A DNA stretch of 59,386 nt from an uncultured Gammaproteobacteria bacterium (lineage in GTDB: Bacteria; Pseudomonadota; Gammaproteobacteria; Pseudomonadales; Pseudohongiellaceae), in assembly GCA_913060495.1 (NCBI GenBank), contig CAJXRP010000023.1, forward strand, positions 1 to 59,386. Reading direction: 5' to 3'. The notes below the pieces were generated by a model. The model was not told the DNA's origin. It made no database searches and saw only the letters and a list, made by a program, of their open reading frames with translations. Below are positions 52,680-59,386 of this stretch, one piece after another. The translations under genes and the position numbers were made by a program. Within the stretch, counting starts at the first letter, position 1. Each line of letters starts with the position of its first letter.

Positions 52680-53708
52680 ATGAAATCTTCACTACCGCTA
52701 ATTTTGGCGTTTTCAGCTACTATCAGTAGCTTTGCAATGGCTCAGGATGATGCCTATGAAGTGCCTAGAACGGAATATGGCTATCCTGATTTACAGGGTG
52801 TTTGGAACTTCAGTTCGAGTACGCCTATGCAGCGTCCCGCGCAATTCGGTGAGCAGGAATTCCTGACACAGGAACAGATTCAAGCAGCTATTTCGCGGCA
52901 AGAAGCACAAGCGGTTGCTGCCGACGCGGCGGCGGCGCGTCTAGTCGTTAATCCCGAAGCACCAGCGGCAACAGATAACCCTGGCGGCTACAATGATTTT
53001 TGGATGGAAATGGCGAATATTGGCGACACCGTTCGAACTTCGCATATCGTGTACCCACTAAACGGTCGAATTCCTCCTGCTGTAGAAGGAGCGCAGCGAC
53101 AATACGGTGGCTTGGGTCCCGATATTCCAAGCACACGACCTGTGCGTTTCGTCGTTGGCGGTATCGCTAAGGATGGTCCCGAGGATCGGGGCACATCAGA
53201 GCGTTGCATAGTTGGCTTTAACTCTGGCCCTCCGTTCACGCCCAGCCTATACAATAACAACGTACAGATTTTTCAGAACAAGGATACTGCGGTCATCATG
53301 ACTGAGATGATTCACGATGCGCGTATCGTTCGTCTTGGAGACAAGCCGGAATTAACCGATGATATTCGTCTTTGGTCGGGGGATTCTCGCGGTTGGTATG
53401 AGGGTGATTCACTAGTCGTAGAGACGAAGAATTTTAATGGTCTGCGACAGACGTTTTCGAGCACTGGTAATACCATGGACTTAGTGTTGACGGAAAAATT
53501 CACACGTACTGCATTCGGTACTGTTGATTACGAATTCACCATCGATGATCCAGCTACGTTCACGGACAAAATCACTGCTATCGTGCCAATGACAAAGGTG
53601 GCAGGACAGCTATACGAATATGCTTGCCATGAAGGCAACTACGGCATGTTTAATATCCTGCGTGGCAAACGTATGGAAGAGCGCCGCGAAGCAGAAGGTG
53701 TCGAGTAA
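52680..53708 (+). CDS. Exported protein of an uncharacterised 'PDLQGVW' family, copy 1
   Basis: ATG 52680 follows a GGGGGG ribosome site and gives 342 residues with a signal peptide (cleavage near AMA|QD). The mature N-terminus reads VPRTEYGYPDLQGVWNFSS, a hallmark seen in many exported proteins of marine gammaproteobacteria and Acidobacteria with no assigned function. The core holds SERCIVGFNSGPPFTP, VIMTEMIHDARIVRLG and GWYEGDSLVVETKNFNG, and it ends with YEYACHEGNYGMFNILRG. The fold appears to be mainly beta. A diverged copy follows 61 bases downstream. Both are likely periplasmic or outer-membrane associated. Confidence 0.75.
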   Translation: MKSSLPLILAFSATISSFAMAQDDAYEVPRTEYGYPDLQGVWNFSSSTPMQRPAQFGEQEFLTQEQIQAAISRQEAQAVAADAAAARLVVNPEAPAATDNPGGYNDFWMEMANIGDTVRTSHIVYPLNGRIPPAVEGAQRQYGGLGPDIPSTRPVRFVVGGIAKDGPEDRGTSERCIVGFNSGPPFTPSLYNNNVQIFQNKDTAVIMTEMIHDARIVRLGDKPELTDDIRLWSGDSRGWYEGDSLVVETKNFNGLRQTFSSTGNTMDLVLTEKFTRTAFGTVDYEFTIDDPATFTDKITAIVPMTKVAGQLYEYACHEGNYGMFNILRGKRMEERREAEGVE

Positions 53709-53769
53709 GGAGCTGGATTGTTGAATCCTAAATATTAGCTAAAAGACAAAAACAATTTAAGGGCAGTAA

Positions 53770-54606
53770 ATGAAAACTCTAATTGAAAAACAAATAGCGA
53801 AGCTTGGACTTTTAACCTTGGTGGGCCTTTTCTCGGTCACACAGGCGGCAGCTCAAAGTGGAGAGATTCCGCGCACACCTAGCGGCAAGCCAGACCTCAG
53901 TGGTATTTGGCAGGCGATGACATCTGCGCATTATGATATTGAGCCCCATGCTGCATCTGAAGGTCCTCATCCAGGTTTGATGGGTGCGCTATCAGCAACG
54001 CCCGCCGGACTAGGGATTGTAGAAGGCGGTAGAATTCCATACAACGAGCAGGCGCGACGCGTTCGTGATCAGAATCTGGCTGGTGCAATAGACAACGATC
54101 CCCTGACTAAGTGTTATATGCCAGGCGTTCCTCGTGCCAACTATATGCCTTTCCCTTTTCAGATCGTGCAATCTGAAGGCGTCATTCTTATGGCCTATGA
54201 ATTTGCCGAATCGAATCGCATCGTCTATGTCGATCAGCCAGAACTAGAATCGCAGGTTGATGCATGGATGGGACATTCCAATGCACATTGGGAAGGCGAT
54301 ACGCTAGTGGTTAGAGTTTCTGGTCAGATGCCTGACACGTGGTTTGACCGATCAGGTAATCACCACAGCTACGAAATGGTAGTTGAGGAGCGTTGGACAG
54401 CAACAGGTGCCAACCACGTGCAGTACGAGGCTACGATGACTGATCCAAATACTTTTACAGCACCTTGGACAATCAGTTTTCCTCTGTACCGCCACGTTGA
54501 CGAGAATATGCAGCTACTCGAATTCAAGTGTGCCGAGTTTGCTGAAGAATATCTGTACGGTGAATGGCGTAAGCCGGGCACACCTCGGGGTAATCCACCT
54601 CAGTAG
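53770..54606 (+). CDS. Exported protein of an uncharacterised 'PDLQGVW' family, copy 2
   Basis: The 278-residue protein has a signal peptide (cleavage near AAAQ|SG). It shares the block order of copy 1: IPRTPSGKPDLSGIWQAM, then CYMPGVPRANY (in place of SERCIVGF), VILMAYEFAESNRIVYVD, AHWEGDTLVVRVSGQM, EERWTATGANHVQYEATMTDPNTFTAPWTISFP and LEFKCAEFAEEYLYG. It is shorter because the region after the PDLSGIW motif lacks the Ala/Gln-rich helix of copy 1. The function is unknown. It ends in a strong terminator and is probably transcribed with copy 1. Confidence 0.75.
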   Translation: MKTLIEKQIAKLGLLTLVGLFSVTQAAAQSGEIPRTPSGKPDLSGIWQAMTSAHYDIEPHAASEGPHPGLMGALSATPAGLGIVEGGRIPYNEQARRVRDQNLAGAIDNDPLTKCYMPGVPRANYMPFPFQIVQSEGVILMAYEFAESNRIVYVDQPELESQVDAWMGHSNAHWEGDTLVVRVSGQMPDTWFDRSGNHHSYEMVVEERWTATGANHVQYEATMTDPNTFTAPWTISFPLYRHVDENMQLLEFKCAEFAEEYLYGEWRKPGTPRGNPPQ

Positions 54607-54620
54607 ATGAGCCAATCATC

Positions 54621-54657
54621 AAAAAAGGCCTGCGACTAAAATCGCAGGCCTTTTTTT
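54621..54657. terminator. Bidirectional Rho-independent terminator
   Basis: Six A, ggcctgcga / tcgcaggcc stem with six-base loop, then seven T. It lies between convergent genes ending at 54606 and 54715. Confidence 0.94.
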
Positions 54658-54714
54658 GTGGCCGCGGTTCTTATTCCCGCGGTTCAGGTAGCAAAATTAG
54701 CGAAGGTCAGTGAA

Positions 54715-55392
54715 TCAGGCTTCGTGAACGCTCACAAACTCGTTTAGTGCCTTGCGGTGGATGTCTGGAACCTTAGCTCCAGTTTTAGGATAGCCGGTTA
54801 CAATAACCATCAAGGGTTTTTCGGTGCTCGGTCTTTCCAGAATCGTGTTCAGGAATTTCATCGGGCTGGGTGTGTGAGTCAGTGTTGCCAGTCCCGCGTT
54901 GTGTAGCGCCGCAATCAAGAGGCCGGTCGCAAGACTGGCTGACTCAGTAACATAGTAATTCTTCAGCTTGTTTCCTTGAGCGTCTACTACAAATTTTTGT
55001 GCAAAAACCACGATCAGAAAAGGAGCATGTTCTAGGAACGGTTTTTCTGAATCTGTCCCCAGCGGTGCTAGTGCATCTAGCCAGTCTTGCGGTGCGCGCT
55101 TGTTATAGAACTCTTCTTCCTCTGTTTCTGCTGCCGAGCGAATCGCCTTTTTGATGGTTGCATCGCTTATCAAGGCAAAGTGCCAGGGTTGTCTATTTGC
55201 TCCGCTAGGAGCGCTGCCAGCCGTGGCAAGGCAGGCGTCGATCACCTCTCGTGAGACTTCTCTCGAGGAAAAGTCGCGCACGGTTCTGCGTCGCTGCATC
55301 AAGGCATTGAAATCCAGTGCGCGGGTTTTCATATCCGCCTCGGATAGCTCCTCGAAAGCCAGCTCGATCGTACTAAGAGTTTTGTCTGTCAT
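54715..55392 (-). CDS. Nitroreductase-fold enzyme, probable iodotyrosine/halotyrosine deiodinase homologue
   Basis: Starting at ATG 55392 the product is 225 residues (in-frame ATGs at 55416 and 55458 are alternatives; the longer forms add an unconserved extension). FMN contacts are in [16 protein letters not shown] and [19 protein letters not shown]. It follows animal iodotyrosine deiodinase through its length: [77 protein letters not shown]-type end. The lid triad that grips the halotyrosine zwitterion in that enzyme (Glu, Tyr at +4, Lys at +21 from the Tyr) is present as Glu92, Tyr96 and Lys117. It would reductively remove halogen from halotyrosines in the cytoplasm using FMN. Confidence 0.85.
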   Translation of the reverse strand: MTDKTLSTIELAFEELSEADMKTRALDFNALMQRRRTVRDFSSREVSREVIDACLATAGSAPSGANRQPWHFALISDATIKKAIRSAAETEEEEFYNKRAPQDWLDALAPLGTDSEKPFLEHAPFLIVVFAQKFVVDAQGNKLKNYYVTESASLATGLLIAALHNAGLATLTHTPSPMKFLNTILERPSTEKPLMVIVTGYPKTGAKVPDIHRKALNEFVSVHEA

Positions 55393-55586
55393 AATCTTTC
55401 CGCTATCGATGATCATTCTACTTAGACTTGGTTTATACCTGCTGCGTCGGAGTGACACAATACTTCTGTTGCTTGAGCTGAGCTCTAGATTCAGTAGATG
55501 GGGGGGCGAAAAAAAGCTAGTCTACTGATGCGAAGTATAGAAGCAGATTCACAATTCGAACTCAATTCAAATTTCAGAGAGATACA

Positions 55587-58283
55587 ATGCATCTTCGATC
55601 ACTTTCCCTAATGATTTTAATGGTCTTTAGTATCAGTCTGCCGCTACAGGCGCAAGATGATTTCGAGTACTGGCCCGATACTAACTACGACCCAGCCATT
55701 CCAACTGTCTTTGAGGTGTTGGGATATCAACCGGGTGATCGAATCACCTGGCACCGTGATGCGATTCGCTATTTCCAGGCTTTGGCTGAAGCGGCTCCAG
55801 GCCGGGTTGAGCTCGTGGAATATGCGCGTAGTTGGCAAAACCGAGAATTGATCTACGCTGTTATATCGAGCGCTGAGAACAGGGCAAACTTGAGTGTTGC
55901 GAAGAGCAATATGCAGGCTCTGGCCGACCCGCGTATTACCGACGAATCTACGGCGGAGCAAATTATTGATGAGCAGCCGGCGGTGACTTGGCTGTCATAT
56001 GGTGTGCACGGTAACGAAATTTCTTCGACTGATGCATCCATGCTAACTGCTTATCATCTGCTAGCGTCACGGGGCGACGACCGTGTCGATTTGATTCTGC
56101 AGAATACGATCGTGGTGATTGATCCTATGCAAAATCCCGACGGGCGCGATCGTTTCATTCACAATTTCGTTACTGCAGAGGGCCTGGTTCCTGACTCAGA
56201 CAGGCTTTCGGCAGAGCATGATGAACCGTGGCCCGGTGGTCGAACGAATCATTATCTATTCGACATGAATCGGGATTGGTTTATACAGACGCAGCCGGAG
56301 ACCCAGGGCCGTACCAAGGCGATGTTGGAATGGTATCCAGTCGCGTATGTAGATGCCCATGAGATGGGCTCGGATGGCACCTATTTCTTTGCTCCAGAGG
56401 CGATACCGTACAACCCTCATCTGGCTGAGGCGCAACGTTCAAGCTTGCAGTTGTTTGGACGCAATAACGCGCGTTACTTCGATATGTTCGGCTTCGATTA
56501 TTTTACTAGGGAGGTGTATGACGCTTTCTATCCCGGCTATGGTGCCAGTTGGCCTTCTTATTTTGGCAGCATAGCGATGACCTACGAACAGGCATCCTCC
56601 CGCGGGCTCGTAGTCAGACAGTACGACGGCAACGATCTGCATTATCGCTATGCCGTTAGGAATCACTTCGTCACTTCGCTTGCCACGGCCGAGACGGTTG
56701 CAGAAAACAGAGAGAAATTCTTACAAGAATTCTATGAATACCGTGCTAGCGCAATTGAAGAGGGTGAGGATGAAGATGTCCGTGCCTATATATTGCCGCT
56801 ACAGGCGGATCAGGCTGCAGCAAATAAACTCGCTGGCTTGCTGAGTCGGCAAGACATTGAAGTACAGCGCGCTGTGTCTTCTTTTAATGCCTGTGGTGAG
56901 TCCTATGAGCCCGGTTCTTATTTGATTCGTACCGATCAGCCATCGAAACGTTTTATACGCACGCTGTTAGATATTGAAGTTGGCATGGAAGAAGATTTTC
57001 TTGCCGAGCAGGAGCGACGCCGAGAGCGTAACTTGCCGGACGAAATCTATGACGTAACGGCTTGGTCGTTGCCGCTAATGATGAATGTCAAAACAGATGT
57101 CTGTGGGCGTATTCCAAGTGGTGATTTCCAGCTAGTTGGCACTGATCTGATACAGCCGGGTAGTGTAGCCGGTGGGCTTGCTTCTGTTTCTTATCTTGTT
57201 CCTTGGGGCTCGGCACCAGCGGTCAAATTTCTGGCACGGGCGTTACGGGAAGGCTTGGCAGTAAAGAGCAATGACAAAGCGTTCACGAATATCGGCAATG
57301 AATATCCTGCAGGAACTCTCATTCTCGATATAGTAGATAACCCCGCTTCTGTACATGAAATAGTTAGTCGCTTGGCGGCAGAGACCGGTGCAAATGTGAT
57401 TGCCGTTAGCGATAGTTGGGTAACAGACGGTCCGAGTTTTGGTAGTGCCAACGTTGTTCGGCACAACGAGCCTAAAGTCGCCATGGCTTGGGATACACCA
57501 ACGGCGTCCTACAGTGCCGGTAATACGCGTTTCGTTATCGAGCGCCAATTCGACTTTCCGGTAACAGCTATACGGGTCGATAATCTCCGTTCGGCGAATC
57601 TTAATAGATATCAGGTTCTCATACTGCCATTGATGAGCGGCGCGGGTTACAAGTCGGCGCTCGGCGAAGCGGGAATCGAAAATTTAAAGACTTGGGTGAG
57701 GCAGGGTGGCGTTGTCATTAGTCTCGGCAATGCGACGCGATTTCTGGCAGACCCGGATGTAGACCTACTTTCCATTCGTCGCGAACGTGCCGTTCTCGAG
57801 GAGGAGGTCGCGGATACCGAAAATGCCGATAAGGCCGAGGATGCTTCTGTAGATGGCCAGTATCTAACTTCTCTAGATCAATACGAAACCCAAACTCATG
57901 CATTAGAGAACTTTCCAGATGCTGTTGCTGGTGTTCTAGTGAGGGCTGACGTCGATCAAGAGCATTGGTTAAGCGCGGGTGTCGCACCGGTGCTTAACGT
58001 CTTGGTTAGAGGAAGCGATGTGTATACACCGGTTCGCCTCAGCGATGGCTTTAACGTAGCAAGATTTCAGGGTCCAGATGATTTGCTAGCAAGCGGTTAT
58101 ATCTGGGATGAGAATCGCAGACAGCTCGCTTATAAGCCATTCGTTGTGTCTGAGTCCTATGGTGCGGGTGAGGTGATTGCCTTTACTCAGGACCCTACGG
58201 TGCGAGCCTATCTAGATGGTCTTAACGTTATGCTGATGAACGCGATTTTCAGAGGTGCAGCACACGCGAGACCGGTGCGCTAG
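55587..58283 (+). CDS. Exported M14-family zinc carboxypeptidase-like protein
   Basis: The 898-residue protein has a signal peptide (cleavage near LQA|QD). The M14 domain covers about 35-380. The zinc motif is VHGNE (His141, Glu144), the third ligand is His258 in YVDAHEMGSDG, substrate contacts lie in PMQNPDGRDRF and FDMNRDWF, and the catalytic Glu334 is in AMTYEQAS. A long C-terminal half includes a glutamine-amidotransferase-like Rossmann segment (YQVLILPLMSGAGY ... NLKTWVRQGGVVISLGNATRFL, about 675-725) and an acidic linker (EEEVADTENADKAED). It should remove C-terminal residues from peptides in the periplasm or outside. The opening YWPDTNYDPAIPTVFEVLGYQPGDRIT is typical of this large M14 subgroup. 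Confidence 0.92.
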   Translation: MHLRSLSLMILMVFSISLPLQAQDDFEYWPDTNYDPAIPTVFEVLGYQPGDRITWHRDAIRYFQALAEAAPGRVELVEYARSWQNRELIYAVISSAENRANLSVAKSNMQALADPRITDESTAEQIIDEQPAVTWLSYGVHGNEISSTDASMLTAYHLLASRGDDRVDLILQNTIVVIDPMQNPDGRDRFIHNFVTAEGLVPDSDRLSAEHDEPWPGGRTNHYLFDMNRDWFIQTQPETQGRTKAMLEWYPVAYVDAHEMGSDGTYFFAPEAIPYNPHLAEAQRSSLQLFGRNNARYFDMFGFDYFTREVYDAFYPGYGASWPSYFGSIAMTYEQASSRGLVVRQYDGNDLHYRYAVRNHFVTSLATAETVAENREKFLQEFYEYRASAIEEGEDEDVRAYILPLQADQAAANKLAGLLSRQDIEVQRAVSSFNACGESYEPGSYLIRTDQPSKRFIRTLLDIEVGMEEDFLAEQERRRERNLPDEIYDVTAWSLPLMMNVKTDVCGRIPSGDFQLVGTDLIQPGSVAGGLASVSYLVPWGSAPAVKFLARALREGLAVKSNDKAFTNIGNEYPAGTLILDIVDNPASVHEIVSRLAAETGANVIAVSDSWVTDGPSFGSANVVRHNEPKVAMAWDTPTASYSAGNTRFVIERQFDFPVTAIRVDNLRSANLNRYQVLILPLMSGAGYKSALGEAGIENLKTWVRQGGVVISLGNATRFLADPDVDLLSIRRERAVLEEEVADTENADKAEDASVDGQYLTSLDQYETQTHALENFPDAVAGVLVRADVDQEHWLSAGVAPVLNVLVRGSDVYTPVRLSDGFNVARFQGPDDLLASGYIWDENRRQLAYKPFVVSESYGAGEVIAFTQDPTVRAYLDGLNVMLMNAIFRGAAHARPVR

Positions 58284-58313
58284 AAATGGAAGTATCTAGG
58301 ATGGTAGTGAATG

Positions 58314-58338
58314 CAGGTGGGGCGGTTTGCCCCACCTG
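58314..58338. terminator. Perfect hairpin between convergent genes
   Basis: caggtggggc / gccccacctg, 10 bp with a five-base loop and no T-run, placed between the M14 gene (stop 58283) and the repeat protein gene (stop 58346). It probably blocks or ends transcription from both sides. Confidence 0.55.
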
Positions 58339-58345
58339 TGGATAG

Positions 58346-59386
58346 CTAACGTTCTATTGTGAACAGGCCGTTGACAGTATTGTAAGTGTTGATTTCATCG
58401 ATCAGGTCAAACCCCCCTACGAATGACGAACCAGTGTCTCCGCTAAAAACACCACCTAGATCTGCATCAATGGAATTACTGATGAGGTCTGTACCTTCCA
58501 ATAACTGCCCGCTCATGGCATTCAGATTGACAACACCATTGTTGACAGAGCCATCAAATTCGACTGACCACGTTTGATCGGCAACCAATATATCCAGAGT
58601 ACCTTTATTGATAATCCCCGTATCGAAATCGACACTCATACTAGCAAGCAAGCTTGATATATCTCCTGCACTCCCATTTCCTAGGAATGAAGAGGCGATT
58701 GTGGTGGCATAGCTGTGACGGCCAGTTAAGCTTCCGATAGGTGCGGGATTAACTTGAGCTAGATAGTCGCTGGTAGCTACCAAAACGAGCTCGTCATCTA
58801 CTTGGTTGATCACGACGAAGTTTTCGTCGACAGGATTATTCCATCTTCCCCAGCTTATGCCTTGGGTGTCGACTGTCAATTCGGGTTTCAGCAGGGTCTG
58901 ACTGTTACTAGCAGAATTGCCTTTACCGTTGTTGCCAGAATTCCCTTTGCCATTGTTGCCGGATGCGCTGTCCTCGTCGTTATTGGAGTTGCCGTTACCG
59001 TTGTTACCGTTGTTGCCAGAGTTGCCATTTCCGTTGTTGTCGGATGCGCTGTCCTCGTCGTTATTGGCGTTGTCGTTACCGTTGTTGCCAGAGTTTCCAG
59101 AGTTGCCATTTCCGTTGTTGCCGGAGTTGCCATTTCCGTTGTTGTCGGATGCGCTGTCCTCGTCGTTATTGGCGTTGCCGTTACCGTTGTTGCCGGATGC
59201 GCTGTCCTCGTCGTCATTGGAGTTGCCGTTACCGTTGTTGCCAGAGTTGCCATTTCCGTTGTTGCCGGAATTGCCGTTACCGTTGTTGCCGGATGCGCTG
59301 TCCTCGTCGTTATTGGAGTTGCCGTTACCGTTGTTGCCGGATGCGCTGTCCTCGTCGTCATTGGAGTTGCCGTTACCGTTGTTGCC
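58346..59386 (-). CDS. C-terminal part of a surface protein with Gly/Asn/Asp repeat linker and beta-barrel-like tail (partial)
   Basis: The frame is open from the right edge to the stop at 58346-58348, giving 346 visible residues; the N-terminus is outside. Residues 1-157 of the visible part are a repeat of GNNGNGNS units broken by six copies of an acidic N(N/D)DEDSAS block. The C-terminal domain follows the linker with LTVDTQGISWGRWNNP, VNPAPIGSLTGRHSY, a run of strands, and GQLLEGTDLI ... GGVFSGDTGSSFVGGFDLIDE, ending VNGLFTIER. This pattern resembles the terminal domain of some FecR-domain and transferrin-binding-protein-like surface proteins. The flexible acidic linker could bind Ca2+ or space the domain from the cell. 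A start inside the frame near 58879 is not needed and is not used. Confidence 0.75.
   Translation of the reverse strand, partial: GNNGNGNSNDDEDSASGNNGNGNSNNDEDSASGNNGNGNSGNNGNGNSGNNGNGNSNDDEDSASGNNGNGNANNDEDSASDNNGNGNSGNNGNGNSGNSGNNGNDNANNDEDSASDNNGNGNSGNNGNNGNGNSNNDEDSASGNNGKGNSGNNGKGNSASNSQTLLKPELTVDTQGISWGRWNNPVDENFVVINQVDDELVLVATSDYLAQVNPAPIGSLTGRHSYATTIASSFLGNGSAGDISSLLASMSVDFDTGIINKGTLDILVADQTWSVEFDGSVNNGVVNLNAMSGQLLEGTDLISNSIDADLGGVFSGDTGSSFVGGFDLIDEINTYNTVNGLFTIER
58900..59386 (-). repeat. Tandem in-frame repeat encoding GNNGNGNS / NDDEDSAS units
   Basis: A 48-bp composite unit (ggcaacaacggtaacggcaa plus an acidic half) recurs with variable numbers of the Gly/Asn half between six copies of the acidic half. 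It continues off the window edge. The repeat is out of register in places, as expected for slipped-strand changes in multiples of three. Confidence 0.88.

Noticed and set aside
58346..58879. A separate 177-residue gene starting near 58879
   Set aside because: The start would be a TTG without ribosome site, and the same frame is open through the repeat to the window edge, so it is the tail of a longer gene.
58888..59361. Long frame with Thr/Ala/Pro repeats (TTRTAHPATT) over the repeat region
   Set aside because: It is the out-of-frame shadow of the GNNGNGNS/NDDEDSAS repeat. The other frame is continuous with a normal C-terminal domain and ends at a sensible stop.

Overview
The window looks like chromosome from a marine, aerobic gammaproteobacterium. 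The reasons are a compatible-solute operon (glucosylglycerate), an NhaA Na+/H+ antiporter, a TonB-dependent receptor, type IV pilins, an MshQ-like surface protein, a DUF1631 protein, many exported enzymes and Rho-independent terminators of the A-run/GC-stem/T-run type. The genus cannot be fixed from the sequence alone. No rRNA, tRNA, CRISPR array, insertion sequence or prophage was recognised.

Layout. 1-3.3 kb: the tail of a probable HD-GYP protein, an FAD oxidoreductase, a Lys/Ser-rich secreted protein, an unknown membrane protein and an unknown anchored protein. 3.8-14.6 kb: one giant (3614 aa) exported multidomain protein with an MshQ/DUF6701 C-terminus. 14.8-18.9 kb: a secreted six-bladed propeller protein related to peptidyl-hydroxyglycine amidating lyase (PAL), an epoxide-hydrolase-like enzyme, NhaA and a SOUL-family protein. 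18.9-22.7 kb: the minus-strand operon for making and phosphorolysing glucosylglycerate. 23.2-24.9 kb: a second PAL-like protein, a lipoprotein, and an unknown exported protein. 25.5-31.7 kb: a TonB-dependent receptor followed by two putative 2OG-Fe(II) oxygenases, one fused to TPRs. 31.8-33.5 kb: two tandem type IV prepilins plus a zinc-finger/membrane protein. 33.9-35.6 kb: a decayed HTH-STAND ATPase gene. 35.7-42.5 kb: an exported cupin, two tandem paralogous cytochrome c/copper monooxygenase (PHM-like) proteins, an exported unknown, and a third, diverged PHM-like protein fused to a thioredoxin fold. 42.7-49.7 kb: an MFS carrier, a serine hydrolase, DUF1631, a thioesterase and a Ser/Thr kinase. 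49.9-58.3 kb: an exported amidohydrolase, a beta-hydroxyacid dehydrogenase, two exported 'PDLQGVW'-type paralogues, an iodotyrosine-deiodinase-like nitroreductase and an M14 peptidase. 58.3 kb to the end: the C-terminal part of a surface protein with a Gly/Asn/Asp repeat linker.

The most notable theme is that both halves of the animal peptide-amidating enzyme PAM have relatives here. There are three PHM-like copper proteins with an added c-type haem and two PAL-like propellers, all predicted to be exported. Both PAL-like proteins keep two zinc histidines and replace the third with Glu. One PHM-like protein has lost the catalytic CuM histidines. Whether these proteins act on peptides, and whether they act together, is inference. 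A deiodinase-like enzyme with an intact Glu-Tyr-Lys lid, an M14 peptidase and other exported hydrolases add to a picture of a cell processing peptide or modified amino-acid substrates.
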